DNA from: Delphinus delphis
Taxonomy: Eukaryota; Chordata; Mammalia; Artiodactyla; Delphinidae
Length of the DNA stretch: 64,000 nucleotides
Assembly: GCF_949987515.2 (NCBI RefSeq)
Contig: NC_082689.1
Span: forward strand, 62,763,246 to 62,827,245
Direction: 5' to 3'
This document shows positions 36,101-47,936 of this stretch, one piece after another. Numbering within the stretch: position 1 is the first letter of the stretch; the number at the start of each line of letters is the position of its first letter. The translations under genes and the position numbers were made by a program. Below the pieces are notes generated by a model that was not told the DNA's origin, ran no database searches, and was given only the letters and a program-made list of their open reading frames with translations.

Positions 36101-37663
36101 TGCTAATTTCTTTGTGCCTCATTTGAAATTTGGGGGAGGGAGATAACTATCTAACAAGCAGGGTTATGAGGCTTCAGGAAGAGAAATTAAATGAAGTAGT
36201 ACTTATTTGCTGCATGCTGTGTAGCATGTCTTCTCAATAAGTGGCGACGATTATTATGGTTATTGCAGTTGTTCAGAAGAGAGGCATAGTGGAGCAGCTG
36301 AGAGAGTCAAGACTTGGGAGTTAATCTCATTGCCTTGTTTCCTGTGGAAGCTGCAAAGCTGTGGGAAGCTCCTTGGCCTCAGTTGTTTCTGAAAACAACT
36401 TTGCAGGGTTGCTGTGAAAGACTAAATGCTATATGTTGTAATACTTTGGAAAGTATTAAGCATGAAGAGTTGCAAATTTTATTTTAGATTTGTACCAGGT
36501 TAATAAATTGAGTCCTTTCTCCGTAGTGGAAATGCCAGGAACAAGGAAAAACTAATTGGACATGAAAGTAAGTAAAGAAAAAATTGTCAAAATAATCCTG
36601 CTGAAGATGTAAAGCTTCCCTGATGATCAAAATAATGCAAACACCATTTTTAGCCCATGAAGAGTATGCAATGATTAATCATTTTATATAGTGTCTTAAT
36701 AGGTGCTATATCTTATATATCTTAATAACACAAAACTCACATTCCAAAGTTTTCCTTTTCTCACAGAGGAATGATAATAAAACCCTACTCGTGAACTTCA
36801 TTAATTTTTTGATAAAGGGACTATAATTTGGATGAAGGTCATCTTTTAAAATGGACCTCATTATCTATTAAAGAGCCTACTTGAACTGGTAGCTTAAATT
36901 AGGCATTATGAAGATGTTCAAGTTGCAATGTACAGATACTTTTGAGAACTTTAGAAGGTACTCTTTACATATTTACTTATGTATCCATCCATTTATTCAT
37001 TTATGGGGTCATTCAGTTAGCAAATATTTATTAGACAACTATTATAAACCAAGCTCTGGGGACATAATAGTGAGTAAATCAGACAGGGTCACTGCCCTTT
37101 GGGAGTTAGAATCTAATGTGGAAGGTCGACATTAAACAACAATTGGTGGGATTATAAATTAGATTTACTTAGTAATTAAAGTCTCTCATAGACACTAGGC
37201 AACACCGTATGGTGTTATTTTCTGAACATAATTAAAACAAATGAACTGCCATTCACCAAGAAGAGTCTATAAATTTTCTTTCACATTTTGGGGCAAAATC
37301 CAACTCTCCTTTCTCTGAGTTATTCTGTGTATAGAAATGGAAGAACTTCTTGTCTGTGACTCTTAGCAAACTTGGATAGTTTAGCAGCATGAGTAAGGAA
37401 TTAATGAAGAGTATGATAAATGCTGATCTACTTTGGGTAATTCCAGAGGTCTTATGTGTGAAGTTGATGGTCTGGTGATGCAGCAACCCATTGAAACCCA
37501 ATGGAAGGCCCTGGATTATCTGGTGAAATATCTATCATGCATTATAGTTATTGCAGCAGTTCTGCAGTGGCATTTTGTCCCATCAGATGGTACCAATCCA
37601 CTACCTTCTGTTACTCTAAATGTCTGGGATATAATTTTGAGAGATATTCTGTTATTTTCACAG
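33121..37663 (+). other. LRP2: 4.5-kb intron with ancient repeats only
   Basis: Mostly unique-looking AT-rich DNA. MIR-like pieces occur near 36040-36250 and 36283-36480, and an ancient 'cagcaaatatttattagaca'-type repeat near 36980-37135. A palindromic patch, tacaactgagttgtaattgta, spans about 33326-33346. No young insertion, unlike its neighbours. Confidence 0.6.
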
Positions 37664-37830
37664 GTGATGAAGCGTTCCTAATAGTTGTAAGACACAGTAT
37701 AATTTTTGGAATCTCCCTTAACCCTGAGGTGAAGACCTTTGATGCTATGGTGCCCATATCAGGGATACAGAATGGTTATGACGTTGCAGTTGATTACTCA
37801 GAGCAATTCATCTATTGGCTTGAAAATCCA
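37664..37830 (+). CDS. LRP2: LRP2 exon 19: start of beta-propeller 4
   Basis: Enters in phase 1 and leaves in phase 0. It encodes [20 protein letters not shown] and [16 protein letters not shown]. The first blade motif is IYWLE. The acceptor is attttcacag and the donor gtaagt. The preceding intron is 4.5 kb. Confidence 0.94.
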
Positions 37831-38783
37831 GTAAGTTTCGAATAACATTCAAAGTATGCAACTTGTTCTTGAAGAGCCTACCTGCACTGAGGCCTTCTTA
37901 TATTTTTGCTGGGTGTCAAGTGGCCCAGACATAAATCGATTTACCACTAAGCATTTTTTAATTTAGTGAGGAATGTCAATGGGAAGTTGGCCTGGAGCAA
38001 AGACCTGATAATAAGCACGTTTAAGCTATTGGGTATATTTATCCATTCAACAAGTATTAAGTGACTACTCTTCTCCCTGCACTGAACTCACTGCTTCCAA
38101 CTGCAGAGTACATGCCAAGAGGAAGCAGTAACAAAGCTTGCTCCTAAGGAGCTTTAGTCTATTAGACGAACATAAAAATGAGGATATTAGACTAACATAA
38201 AAATGATCATCGCTCAAGACCAAAAGCAGTAGTTCCCTAAGGGAATTCCAGGAAAGCATCTGATGTGGCCGCTGTGGGCTTCACTCAGAATCTTTGCCTC
38301 TAGGATAAAAAAGAACACTCCTCCAATTTCCTTCCCACTGGGACCCTTTCCTCACCCTTTAGGGACGAAACCTGTGAGGATGGGGAAGGGGCAAGAAAAA
38401 TACAAATGAGGAAGAGAGGGAAGACCTTTGTAGTTGATGCTTGTCACCTCTGTGGAAAAATATACTCCTGGCCTCCTGATTCACACCTGTAACTTGGATT
38501 ATTTTTATGACTCTTTGGCCTGTGGTGGTTAAGGAATAAATTTCTGTAGCCGATATCAGAGGGAGCCTGAATGGTAAGCCTTGTATATTCCTGTGATGCA
38601 CTTGAAAATCAGTGTTTTCAGTGTTGCTGGCGTTAGCGTTATACACGGTAACCCCAGCCAGTGGCCCTGAAACTTTGCCTTTCTTCCACGTGTGAGGCGT
38701 GTTAAAGAAACACGGTAGCTGGCAGTAGCTGCAGTGAAGCTGTGGCCTTGAAACAGCTCACCCCTCCTCGTCTTTCTCACCAG
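37831..38783 (+). other. LRP2: intron, nothing firm
   Basis: 953 bases. An ancient repeat-like piece near 38035-38165 (attcaacaagtattaagtga). Two near-copies of attagac(g)aacataaaaatga lie at about 38161-38202. Confidence 0.55.
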
Positions 38784-38927
38784 GGTGAAATTCACAGAGT
38801 GAAGACAGATGGCACCAACAGGACAGTGTTTGTTCCTCTATCAAGTTTGGGGGCTTCTACGAGCCTGGCCTTAGATTGGCTATCAAGAAACCTTTATTAT
38901 ACCAATCGTGGAACTCAGTCAATTAAG
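38784..38927 (+). CDS. LRP2: LRP2 exon 20: propeller 4 blade
   Basis: Phase 0-0 exon of 48 codons: [20 protein letters not shown] followed by [20 protein letters not shown]. The blade motif is LYYTN, a degenerate YWTD; human megalin is also degenerate here. The acceptor is tctcaccag and the donor gtaatg. Confidence 0.94.
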
Positions 38928-40299
38928 GTAATGATTCCATAATACTATTGACACAAACACTGGTTTCTTAGTCACATAAAATCTGTTCTCAGGAAATGCT
39001 GTTATATGGAGGAAGCACAAGGGATATTAATATTAACTATCAAAGTCTCTGAAGCCAAGGAGAAACCTAAAAATTGGAACTTTCTACTGCCCTACTTTGT
39101 CTCCTCCTAAGTATAAAGGGTAACTTGTTCATATAAAAGGATGTTAGATAGTTTATTAAGATATATACAAAGGTAAATAAAAAATTATGTAAGGAGTTCA
39201 ACATAAAGGGAAGCTTATAGTAGGCAAGGCATTTTCATTATCTTTCCTCATCAAGTATTCAATACTATTTCAGTTCTAAACCAAATTTATAGGTTACCTC
39301 TGTTCTTAGATGGAAATCTTTCTATGGCTCCAACAGTGAAACAGAAAGTAGAAACTTGATTCTGATTCCTTTGATGCTTTCCTTTTTTGAGATAAGTGTT
39401 TTTTTTACTCTAATTCCCAGAAGAAATTCTATAGGGGCACAGGTATGAAATCACATGAAGTAAATCAGAGGTAACTTGACTAGTACTGGTTTGCTCCACT
39501 CTGGGACAAGGTTAAAACATGTGATGGATTATTCATTCAGAGTAATTTTGAGAGTGAGAATTCCTAGGGCAAAGGGGTGGTCTTGGGAGAGCGACAGTAG
39601 GGTGACAGTCCACTGCTCAGGATGAGGCACAGTTAGTAAGCTGGTTCTCTTTGGGGCGTTCAGAAAGATGAATGCCAAAGATGAGGAAGACACACAGCAG
39701 CTAAGTGGCTAATTTAGAGCAGATTTGCTAGGAGGAGTGCTTATTCGATAGTCAGAACAGTGCTTTACGGTTTATAAAGGTCTTCCACAAACATCATCTC
39801 ATCCAATCCTTACAGCATTCCGGAGGGCAGGCAAGTGTAGGAAACGGTCACAGTGATGGGGACATTTGCAGTACGCATGCAATATGCTCATCTCAAGCTG
39901 GGTAGAATCAGCAGCTCCTAACATGAAGGGAACCTTGGAGCCTCATCTGGTTCAAGCTGTTTGTGAGGTGAAAATCTGAAGCCCACAGAAGCTAAGAAAC
40001 TGGCTTAAACAGTCAGCTTCACTGCCCTGATTCTGGGGGAGGTGGGTGGTCTAACTTTGCCTTGTTGTAAACCACAAGTTCGGCAGTCTAGCCTGCTTCA
40101 ACCCCCTTTGACAGTGACAGAAGGTATTTTGCACAACCTCAACGAAAAATATCACTGACCCATCAAAACGCAGGCAATATTTACTGCCCAAGACGTTTAA
40201 TACCAAACTCACATCTCTCTAGAGTCCACTCAGTAGAAAACTGTCTTCATTCCAAATGGCAGTTAATCTGCTCCTGCTTTGTAAGTGGGGTCTTCTCTT

Positions 40300-40430
40300 C
40301 TGTTTTTTTTTTTAACATCTTTATCGGGGTATAATTGCTTTACAATGGTGTGTTAGTTTCTGCTTTATAACAAAGTGAATCAGTTATACATATACATATA
40401 TTCCCATATGTCTTCCCTCTTGTGTCTCCT
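40300..40430 (-). mobile_element. very short L1 insertion, antisense
   Basis: About 130 bases of L1 3' end: T-run, aacatctttatcggggtata, ctttataacaaagtgaatca and tcttccctcttgtgtctcct. A 12-bp target duplication, gggtcttctctt, is at 40288-40299 and 40431-40442. Confidence 0.92.
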
Positions 40431-41514
40431 GGGTCTTCTCTTTTGGACTGATACTCTTCCAAGAACAGGGCACATGTCTCCTCCATCAGGGTTAGATACA
40501 ACAGAAAAGCACCAGTTGAAGAACTGAGTATGTGCGTGTGCATGTGTGTGTATTGGTGAGGCCACTTGAACCACGGAAACCTGAAGTTGGTAATTGTGCT
40601 CCAAAGGCAGTGAGGTCCAGAGGAGAGAGAACCTGCTTTGGAGTCCTGGCTTCGAGTCTGGCTTGCTTGCTCCTTTATGCATTCATTCAATAAGCACTAG
40701 GAAAGGCTTTCCATGGATTGGTGCCATGGTTAGTCCTGGATAGTCAAGGATGAATCAAACATTTGTTTTTCCTGCTTTAAAGTAGCTCACACATCTGAGA
40801 GCTAGACACCTAAACAAATATCTTTGCTCCAGTGTAAGTGCGATATGTGCATTGAATATAAAGAGAGTGATTAAGGACAGAAGTAAGTGTGTGGGGAGAG
40901 AACGGTGGGCTTCCCCCAAGAGGTTACTTGAGAGCTGAGTCTTGAAGGATGACCATCCTTTATTTCTGCATGATGAAGAAGTAGGGGGAAAAAAAAAACA
41001 CTTGAATAAAGACCCTGAGATACGAAAATGCATTTTGTGACTAAGCACGGTGTTTACTCACAGGCTGTTTGACCTTGGACAAATTATATAACTTCTCTGA
41101 GTCTGTACTTCCTTATCCATAAAATGGGGTTAATAGTTCAGTAAGTAAAAGTACTTGACGCTAAGGTATCCTGCGAATACAGAGCCCCGTTTCCCTCAAA
41201 TCATCAATATATTTAGACTATCCATAAAGGTAAATTGCCCCTTTAGTGTTTTTATCGGTTTTTTCCTTTGGTGGTATCAATTGTGACTCTTCCAGATGAA
41301 TGTTAGATTGATTAAAGAAACAGAAATTGTGTCCAAGTACTGTTTTCCTGTATGATATCCGTTCCAGAGTAGGAGAAACTCACATTTAATTCCAGCTCCT
41401 CCGCTAGGGGTAGCTGTGTGCTCACTCACTAAAAGCAATTCTGTAGCTGAAGAGTGAACCCTACAGCATGGCCGTGTGTGAGAGAGCTCCATCTCTGCCA
41501 AAACACAAGGAGAC

Positions 41515-41843
41515 TTGAGGATATGGGGAGGGGGAAGGGTAAGCTGTGACACAGTGAGAGAGTGGCGTGGACATATATACGCTACCAAATGTAAAACAGA
41601 TAGCTAGTGGGAAGCAGCCGTATAGCACAGGGAGATCAGCTTGGTGCTTTGTGACCACCTAGAGGGGTGGGATAGGGAGGGTGGGAGGGAGGGAGATGCA
41701 AGAGGGAAGAGATATGGGGACATATGTATATGTATAACTGATTCACTTTGTTATAAAGCAGAAACTAAGACACCATTGTAAAGCAATTATACTCCAATAA
41801 AGATGTAAAATTTTTTTAAAAAATGAGAGAAAAAAAAAAAACC
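41515..41843 (+). mobile_element. short L1 insertion, sense
   Basis: L1 3' end in sense orientation: ggagatcagcttggtgcttt, gaccacctagaggggtggga, ccaataaagatgtaaaattt and an A-rich tail. The 11-bp target duplication cacaaggagac is at 41504-41514 and 41844-41854. Confidence 0.92.
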
Positions 41844-42011
41844 CACAAGGAGACGGACTTCCCTTTGAACCAAAGCCATCCTTAGGGAAAGGAGAGAAAT
41901 TGCAGCAGGAAGAGGCAAATTGAAAAGAGAAAAATTATTTTAGTCCAAATAGGAGAGAAACGTACCACACAGGAGAGAGAAAATATAGAGAGAAGAGTGA
42001 GGGAGAGAAGG

Positions 42012-42024
42012 GTGTGTGTGTGGT

Positions 42025-42094
<70 letters not shown>
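42012..42094. repeat. compound (GT)n(GA)n microsatellite
   Basis: About 37 bases of GT repeat with one interruption (gtggtg), then about 45 bases of GA repeat. The Ser/Leu/His/Thr-rich open frames on both strands here are repeat artefacts. Confidence 0.97.
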
Positions 42095-42096
<2 letters not shown>

Positions 42097-43163
42097 TATG
42101 TAGATAGAGAGACAGAGATAGAAACAAACACAAATCATCAGTTTGTGTTGAAATGTAATTTTATAGAAAAGCCTTCATGGAAATCAAAAGGTATTTTCTT
42201 ATTTCTTACGAGTTTTTCTCATCTCAGACTGTCTGAAGTGCATACCAAAATAGCCTTGTTTCTATAAGAAACTGCGTCCAGTCCAGTAATCCATACCCCT
42301 CTGTGGTGTTTCACAGTGTTCTAACACTGTGGTTATAACAATTCTAGCAAGATGACTTAAAAACATAACATTGGGAAAACCACAAATCCTCTCTAGGCCT
42401 CTTTTTCATCACATTATATGAGCATAATAATGCCACCTATCTCACAAAATTACTGTGAGGATCAAATCCGATAATGCTTAGTATAAGGCCTGCTACATAG
42501 TGAGGTCCCAATAAATGGATCAATAAAAAATATTGAATACAGTTGTGCTGGGTGCTGTGCGAAGCACTTTACATGCATTGTCTCACGTTCCTGGCACCTC
42601 TACGCAGAAGGGAATTTGTCATCCACATTTACTGATAAAGTTCAGAGAGGTAGACTTACTTGCCTCAGGTCCTATAGTCAGATCTGGCCGGGTCAGGATT
42701 TGCACTCAGGCTGTTAACTTGGCACAGAATTCACTTTAACTCTGTGTAAATTTGGACTGTTTGATCAACTGTGTTTGCAGTGATGGGCCACTGCATGCTA
42801 TGGCCCAGTCACTGGGGTACAGGAGACCTGGGGGGTTCTCACTGGTCTTCCAGAGTTTTCTCATCTTTTTCTGTAGTTTTGCTCAGGCAATGATTCTGTA
42901 TGTTCACTCATTTGAATCTTTCTTTTTTCCGTATAAATATCCTCTCCTGGAACTTTAGGTGAATTGAAAATAGAAATTTGAGAGGTGATTTTTGTTTTCT
43001 TACTCCCATTTTCTATTGAGCTGATTTTCTCATAGCCCTGAAATGCAATTAGGGATTATCTGAATATCACGCAAACCCTCCCATTCACCACAGTCATGCT
43101 TTGAATTCGTTGTGTGTTTAAGTTCTCCTTCATCATAACTTTCTTTATTTTCCCCTTATATAG

Positions 43164-43273
43164 GTTTTGACACTCCGAGGAGATGTCAGATACGGAAAAA
43201 CACTGATTACCAATGATGGGACGAATCTTGGAGTTGGTTTTCCGGTTGGCATAACTATTGATCCTGTTAATGG
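43164..43273 (+). CDS. LRP2: LRP2 exon 21: propeller 4, short exon
   Basis: A 110-base exon entering in phase 0 and leaving in phase 2. It encodes [20 protein letters not shown] and ends [10 protein letters not shown]. The acceptor is cttatatag and the donor gtgaga. The Gly codon is completed by the first base of exon 22. It has no ATG-initiated frame and was located by frame and similarity to human megalin. Confidence 0.92.
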
Positions 43274-45495
43274 GTGAGAATTCATTCATAAGTAGTGTCT
43301 GTCTTCTATACAGCACCACCCTTGTTAATATTATGGTCTAATAAAATGGAAGATTTCAAACGTAGGGCCTTTTCTGATTTTATATGCTGACATTTGAAAA
43401 ATTTAGATCTCAGTAAGAAAGAAATAACTCTGTTATATTTAATGTGTATTGTGTTCTGTTTTTCAAATTAATAACATTGAACTTAAAATTAATTCCAAAC
43501 AAATAAAAATTTCAGGCATTTTAAAATAGAATTATAAGAATGAACAATAATGCATTTTGACTTTGAATGAATGTGGAAAGTTTTAAGGGGGTGGATAAAC
43601 ACTTGAAATGGACCTTGAAGGATGAGAAGGCTTCCAGCAGGTGCAGGATGGGTTGCAGCTGAGAAGTGGTACTTGAGGCCAAAGAGCAGTGAAGGCCCAG
43701 AGACATGGTGGCATTTAACATGATTGTGTAGAGGGCTGGAACCAGAGACTTCGAGTAGGGGGCAATTGACTAGATGGGAGATACAGCAGCTAAAGTCATT
43801 TGGGGACAAATCAGAGAGGGTCTTTATTTATTTTTTTAATATTTATTTATTTATTTGGCTGCACCGGGTATTAGTTGCAGCACATGGGATCTTCTTGCCT
43901 CGTGCGGGATCTTTAGTTGTGGTATGAGGGATCTTTTAGTTGTGGCATGCGAACTCTTAGTTGTGGCATGTGGGATCTAGTTCCCTGACCAGGGGTCGAA
44001 TCCGGGCCCCCTGCATTGGGAGTGCGGAGTCTTAGCCACTGGACCACCAGGGAAGTCTAGGGAAGGACTTTAATGTCATGCTAAGGAGTTGCACTGTATT
44101 TTTTTTGAGAAATAAGGAGCCAGCAGGGAATTTGGAGGAAGGGAATGATAGAACCTAATCTGTATTTTAGAAAGATTGATCAGAACTGGAGTGGAAAGGG
44201 TCAGGGGAAGGAAGAAAATGTTCAGTCAAGGATGAGAGTTCTTAGCTAAGTTTCGGTAGCTTAAATTTTTAGTGAACTCAGAATTCACAAGAGTTTTGTG
44301 ACTCTGTCCAGAAAACTTCTGGCAGCCTGGCATGGGAAAGGAGAAAGAAGAGAATGACAGGAACTCAGGGTTAGTAGTTAGCAAGGTAGGCACAATGGGA
44401 GATCATGAGAATAAATCAGAATATTGTTAAAATGGTTACAATGGTATGAGGTCCAGGCATAGAGGGCCTGAAGGATTGAGAGCTCAGACAAGTTTTAAGC
44501 GCAAAGAACAGGTTCAATGGAAGAAATAAAATAGGAGCAAGGAAGAGATGGAAGAGTTGGGTTGAAGCAGGGAATTTTAGAGTCTGAGAACTTAGAGGTA
44601 GAGAAGTTTAGAATTGAAGAGGAGGTTCATGCGATGGGTATCTTGGATTGGTGGTGAAAGAGGTATGCATATAAAGATGATGGGAATTAAGTGTTTCGAG
44701 GACTTATAGGGAAAGAGTGTGAGAGGGTTGTCTGTTGAGGCTATAGCAGGAGGTGAGATAGAAAGGAATGAAAACTTGGATTCGAGTCTAGAAGTTATGT
44801 CCTCACTGTAAATGGAAAGCAACCCTCGTATATTTTAATGAAGTTTCATGGATCACGGATTTGGTAATTCTGTGTGCTGATTAGGGTTCATGTGTACACA
44901 TTGCATTTTCCATCACGAAAATCAGAAAATAAAGTAGCTGGTCTTGTGGTAGATGATGTGGAAAAGAATTAAATAAGAGGGCTGAGAGGTGATCAGGGAG
45001 GTACTTGACCACATTTACATTAGCTTTGTCCTTCCTAGTGTGCTGGGCATACTGAGTCTTTGAAAAGGATCGACTGTTGATACAGGCTCTTCTTAGTCTG
45101 TGAACTTCCTGTGTGACCAAGCTAAAGAATTGCCCACCAATGGAAAATGGTATCCTGTATCAGATACCATTTTAAATGGCCTCTCCCCCAATAATAACTA
45201 AGAAGTATACAGACATTACAGAACACTGATTAAGGACTCCTCCACATTGGATGTAACAAGATATTAACGTTTCAGACTTCCTGCCTTGAATGGTGTGCAT
45301 CTTGAGGACAAGAAAGACATGTTTTTCATTTCAATATGTAGTGAAAGCATCTGTTTCACTAAATGCCTTTGTTTTTCCTGATTGTAGGAAACTGTACTGG
45401 TCAGACCGAGGAACCGACAGTGGCATTCCCCCCAAGATTTCAATATGTAGTGAAAGCATCTGTTTCACTAATGCCTTTGTTTTTCCTGGTTGTAG
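43274..45495 (+). other. LRP2: intron with an old SINE and duplicated 3' end
   Basis: 2.2 kb between exons 21 and 22 if the downstream acceptor is used (2.1 kb if the upstream one is used). It holds a CHR-1-like SINE (43830-44058). The 3' end is part of the tandem duplication at 45328-45544. Confidence 0.8.
43830..44058 (-). mobile_element. older CHR-1-like SINE, antisense
   Basis: T/A-rich tail, tttggctgcaccgggtatta, gtgggatctagttccctgac, and a tRNA head tagccactggaccaccaggg ending aagtct. Distinct from the GC-rich SINEs by its ggatctttagttgtgg units. Confidence 0.88.
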
Positions 45496-45544
45496 GAAAC
45501 TGTACTGGTCAGACCGAGGAACCGACAGTGGCATTCCCCCCAAG
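45328..45544 (+). repeat. 108-bp tandem duplication across the exon 22 acceptor
   Basis: Copy 1 is at 45328-45436 and copy 2 at 45437-45544. Each begins atttcaatatgtagtgaaag, contains the pyrimidine tract and tag acceptor, and ends in the first part of exon 22 coding sequence (tggcattcccccc). The copies differ by one missing A and one a/g change in the pyrimidine tract. The acceptors are 108 bases apart. Confidence 0.97.
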
Positions 45545-45673
45545 ATTGCCAGCGCCAACATGGATGGTACATCTCGAAAAACTCTCTTTACTGGGAGCCT
45601 TGATAATGTGGCGTTTATCACCCTCGATATTGAGGAGCAGAAACTCTACTGGGCAGTCAGCAGCACGGGAGTG
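45496..45673 (+). CDS. LRP2: LRP2 exon 22: propeller 4 blades; acceptor region tandemly duplicated
   Basis: Enters in phase 2 and leaves in phase 0. It encodes [20 protein letters not shown], then [17 protein letters not shown]. This start gives the expected megalin length. The last part of the intron and the first 49-51 bases of the exon are duplicated in tandem, so a second almost identical acceptor lies 108 bases upstream (exon start 45388). Using it would add 36 in-frame codons without a stop. The donor is gtatga. Confidence 0.9.
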
Positions 45674-47722
45674 GTATGAGCACACTTTCTAGTCTGCTGT
45701 TCTTTGTCGCCGAGCTTGCACAGCTGACATTGATTGTTCTGAGTTGTCTGGCAGTGGTTCTCAAGAAATCTCACTTGGCCATTTGTACCAGTGTTTTATT
45801 GCCCTTTCTCTCAATAACTTCTTTCCCTGAAGTCCAGTTCTTTATAGGGTGTGCATGGTTCCTTACAGAATGTTTATTTTTTCCCTCATTCTTTCTTTTT
45901 CTTCAAGATAAAATAATTCCATTTCTCATTTTGTGTTTGTCCTTTAAGAGCCCTTTCTTTCATGTTTCAGTGATTTCAGTGCTTTTCTTTGCAAGTTCTC
46001 AAAGGCTCTCCGATTGCAGAGACTAAGAAAAAAAAAAATAGCAAGCTTCTGAGCTCAGTGTCCCCTCACAGCTACATATGACGCTCTAATGTCCTAACAT
46101 GGTAGATGGATGTGTGAAAACTCCCTTTCCTGGTAATTTTAAACTCGAAGGTGGAGTTCATTACATTCTGCCATAAGAAGCAGGAACTATAAATTCCATT
46201 CATTGACAGAAATAACATTTGATCTTCATGATCTTCACTACTGTGCTTATGCAGCTGAGCTGGGACTGGGCACATAGAAGGTGCTCAGTAATAATTATTG
46301 CTCAACTAAAATATTGTTTTGGATGTTGAGTGTGTGCTAGTCTCTTCCTTGCTTTAAAGAACAGGAGTGATTTCAGAGCTGTCTTTGACATGGGTGCTCT
46401 CCATAAAATTGTCCGGTAGGTTTGGTTTTCAGTTCATGACCGCTCGCCGAGTACTCATTTCACTCCTGATATGTGTTTATAATGTTGAAAAAGAAGTAGG
46501 TGATGTGTGTGAAAGCACTTTGCAGAAGCTCGTGCCACATGGTGTGGCTTCTGCTTACAAATTAGTGTGTCCCAGACCAGACTCCCCAGGCCCCTCCCCT
46601 TCCTGTTTCCACATCTGCTCCGCTCTCTGGAATCTGTGAGCTGGTTGGCGGTATGACTCTGCATCCTTTCTCCTAGGCTAGAACCCACATGTTCCTCCTT
46701 CAGTCTAATAACCACATCCTTATTTAATCATCACAAAATCCTGGCAGCTTGTCCCCATGCCTCTTCTCTCAGGTCCAGCCTTTTTCTGCCACTTCCACCA
46801 TTCTGGGCCACTTCTCTCTAGCCTTGACGAGAGCACGACCCTCACTAATGAACCTGTTTTAGTGATGGAGGCATGTGGTCTTCATAAAACCACAAGGAAC
46901 CCTGGAACCCTGGCCCAGATAAGTAGCTCCAGATACTTCAGCCAAGCGTGGTCAGCTCATCTGGTCCTGGTCACTCCCTCAGCAGCTCCCCTCAGAGCTT
47001 ATCTCCTCTGTTCTCTACCCTTCCAGAACCTCTGTCTGTTTCTAGGGCATAACCTGCTCTCATAACTGCTGGGTTCCCTTGTCCAGGAAGGCAGGAGCCA
47101 CACCCCGTTTCTCTTTACCAGCACTCAGCTCAGATCCTGGCGCAGAGGAGGCACTTGAGACAAGTTTCTGGAATGAAATCAAACCAGCTATGTCTACATT
47201 TTGTTTTTCTTCCAGAGCAGAATGCTTGTCACTTCCCGTTAGAAACTTCATTCTTGAGTTCTTTCCTAGTTCATCAGAGTCATTTTGACTCAAGCTCGTT
47301 ACTGTGCTGATATAACAGCGCTATCTTGCTGTCTTGCTGTGAGTGTGTCGAGCACGTTTCCTATCTCTGTTGCAGAAATAGTTGGTGAAGATGTTAAACG
47401 CAGGGCCAGTTAGACATTAAATGTGTATTATCCTTGACCAGAAGATCACATGCAGGCATTAGTCCCCTATTCGTCACCATGCCATCTGAGAAAGTTGATT
47501 GGCTTATTTGGATTTCAGCTTCATCGTCAGTGAAATGGGCACAATGACGTTTGTCTCACCTACGTAGATGTGACTATCAAATATAGTCAGAAATACAGTC
47601 AGAAATCCCTGGAAAGGAGAGAGTGCTATATACATGTGAAACATTATTAAGAGAATATTGGTTTCAAACATTTTCCTCATTGCACCATGAAAGAGTCAAT
47701 AATGAAAATTTTGATCTTTCAG
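45674..47722 (+). other. LRP2: intron, mostly unique
   Basis: 2 kb between exons 22 and 23. Short old-repeat-like pieces near 46255-46300 (cacatagaaggtgctcagta) and 46740-47165 (ggcacttgagacaagtttct). No young insertion; no firm identification. Confidence 0.55.
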
Positions 47723-47936
47723 ATTGAAAGAGGAAACGTGGATGGTACAAATCGAATGATCCTGGTAAACCATCTTTCCTACCCCTGGGGACTTGCTGTC
47801 TACGGCCCCTTCCTTTATTATACCGATGAAGAATATGAGGTCATTGAAAGGGTTGACAAGGCTACTGGGGCCAACAAAATAGTCTTGAGAGATAATGTCC
47901 CAAATCTCAGGGGCCTTCAAATTTATCAAAGACATG
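47723..47936 (+). CDS. LRP2: LRP2 exon 23: end of propeller 4
   Basis: Enters in phase 0 and leaves in phase 1. It encodes [40 protein letters not shown] and [13 protein letters not shown]. The last-blade motif is LYYTD. The acceptor is gatctttcag and the donor gtgagt. Confidence 0.95.

Larger units (their letters stand above)
38928..43163 (+). other. LRP2: 4.2-kb intron with two small L1s, MIRs and a microsatellite
   Basis: Contains an antisense L1 end (40300-40430), a sense L1 end (41515-41843) and a compound GT/GA microsatellite (42012-42094). MIR-like pieces lie near 41035-41150, 42370-42530 and 42540-42710. Confidence 0.75.

Noticed and set aside
42016..42267. Low-complexity open frames (Ser/Leu, His/Thr or Arg/Glu repeats) on both strands
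   Set aside because: They are translations of the GT/GA microsatellite.
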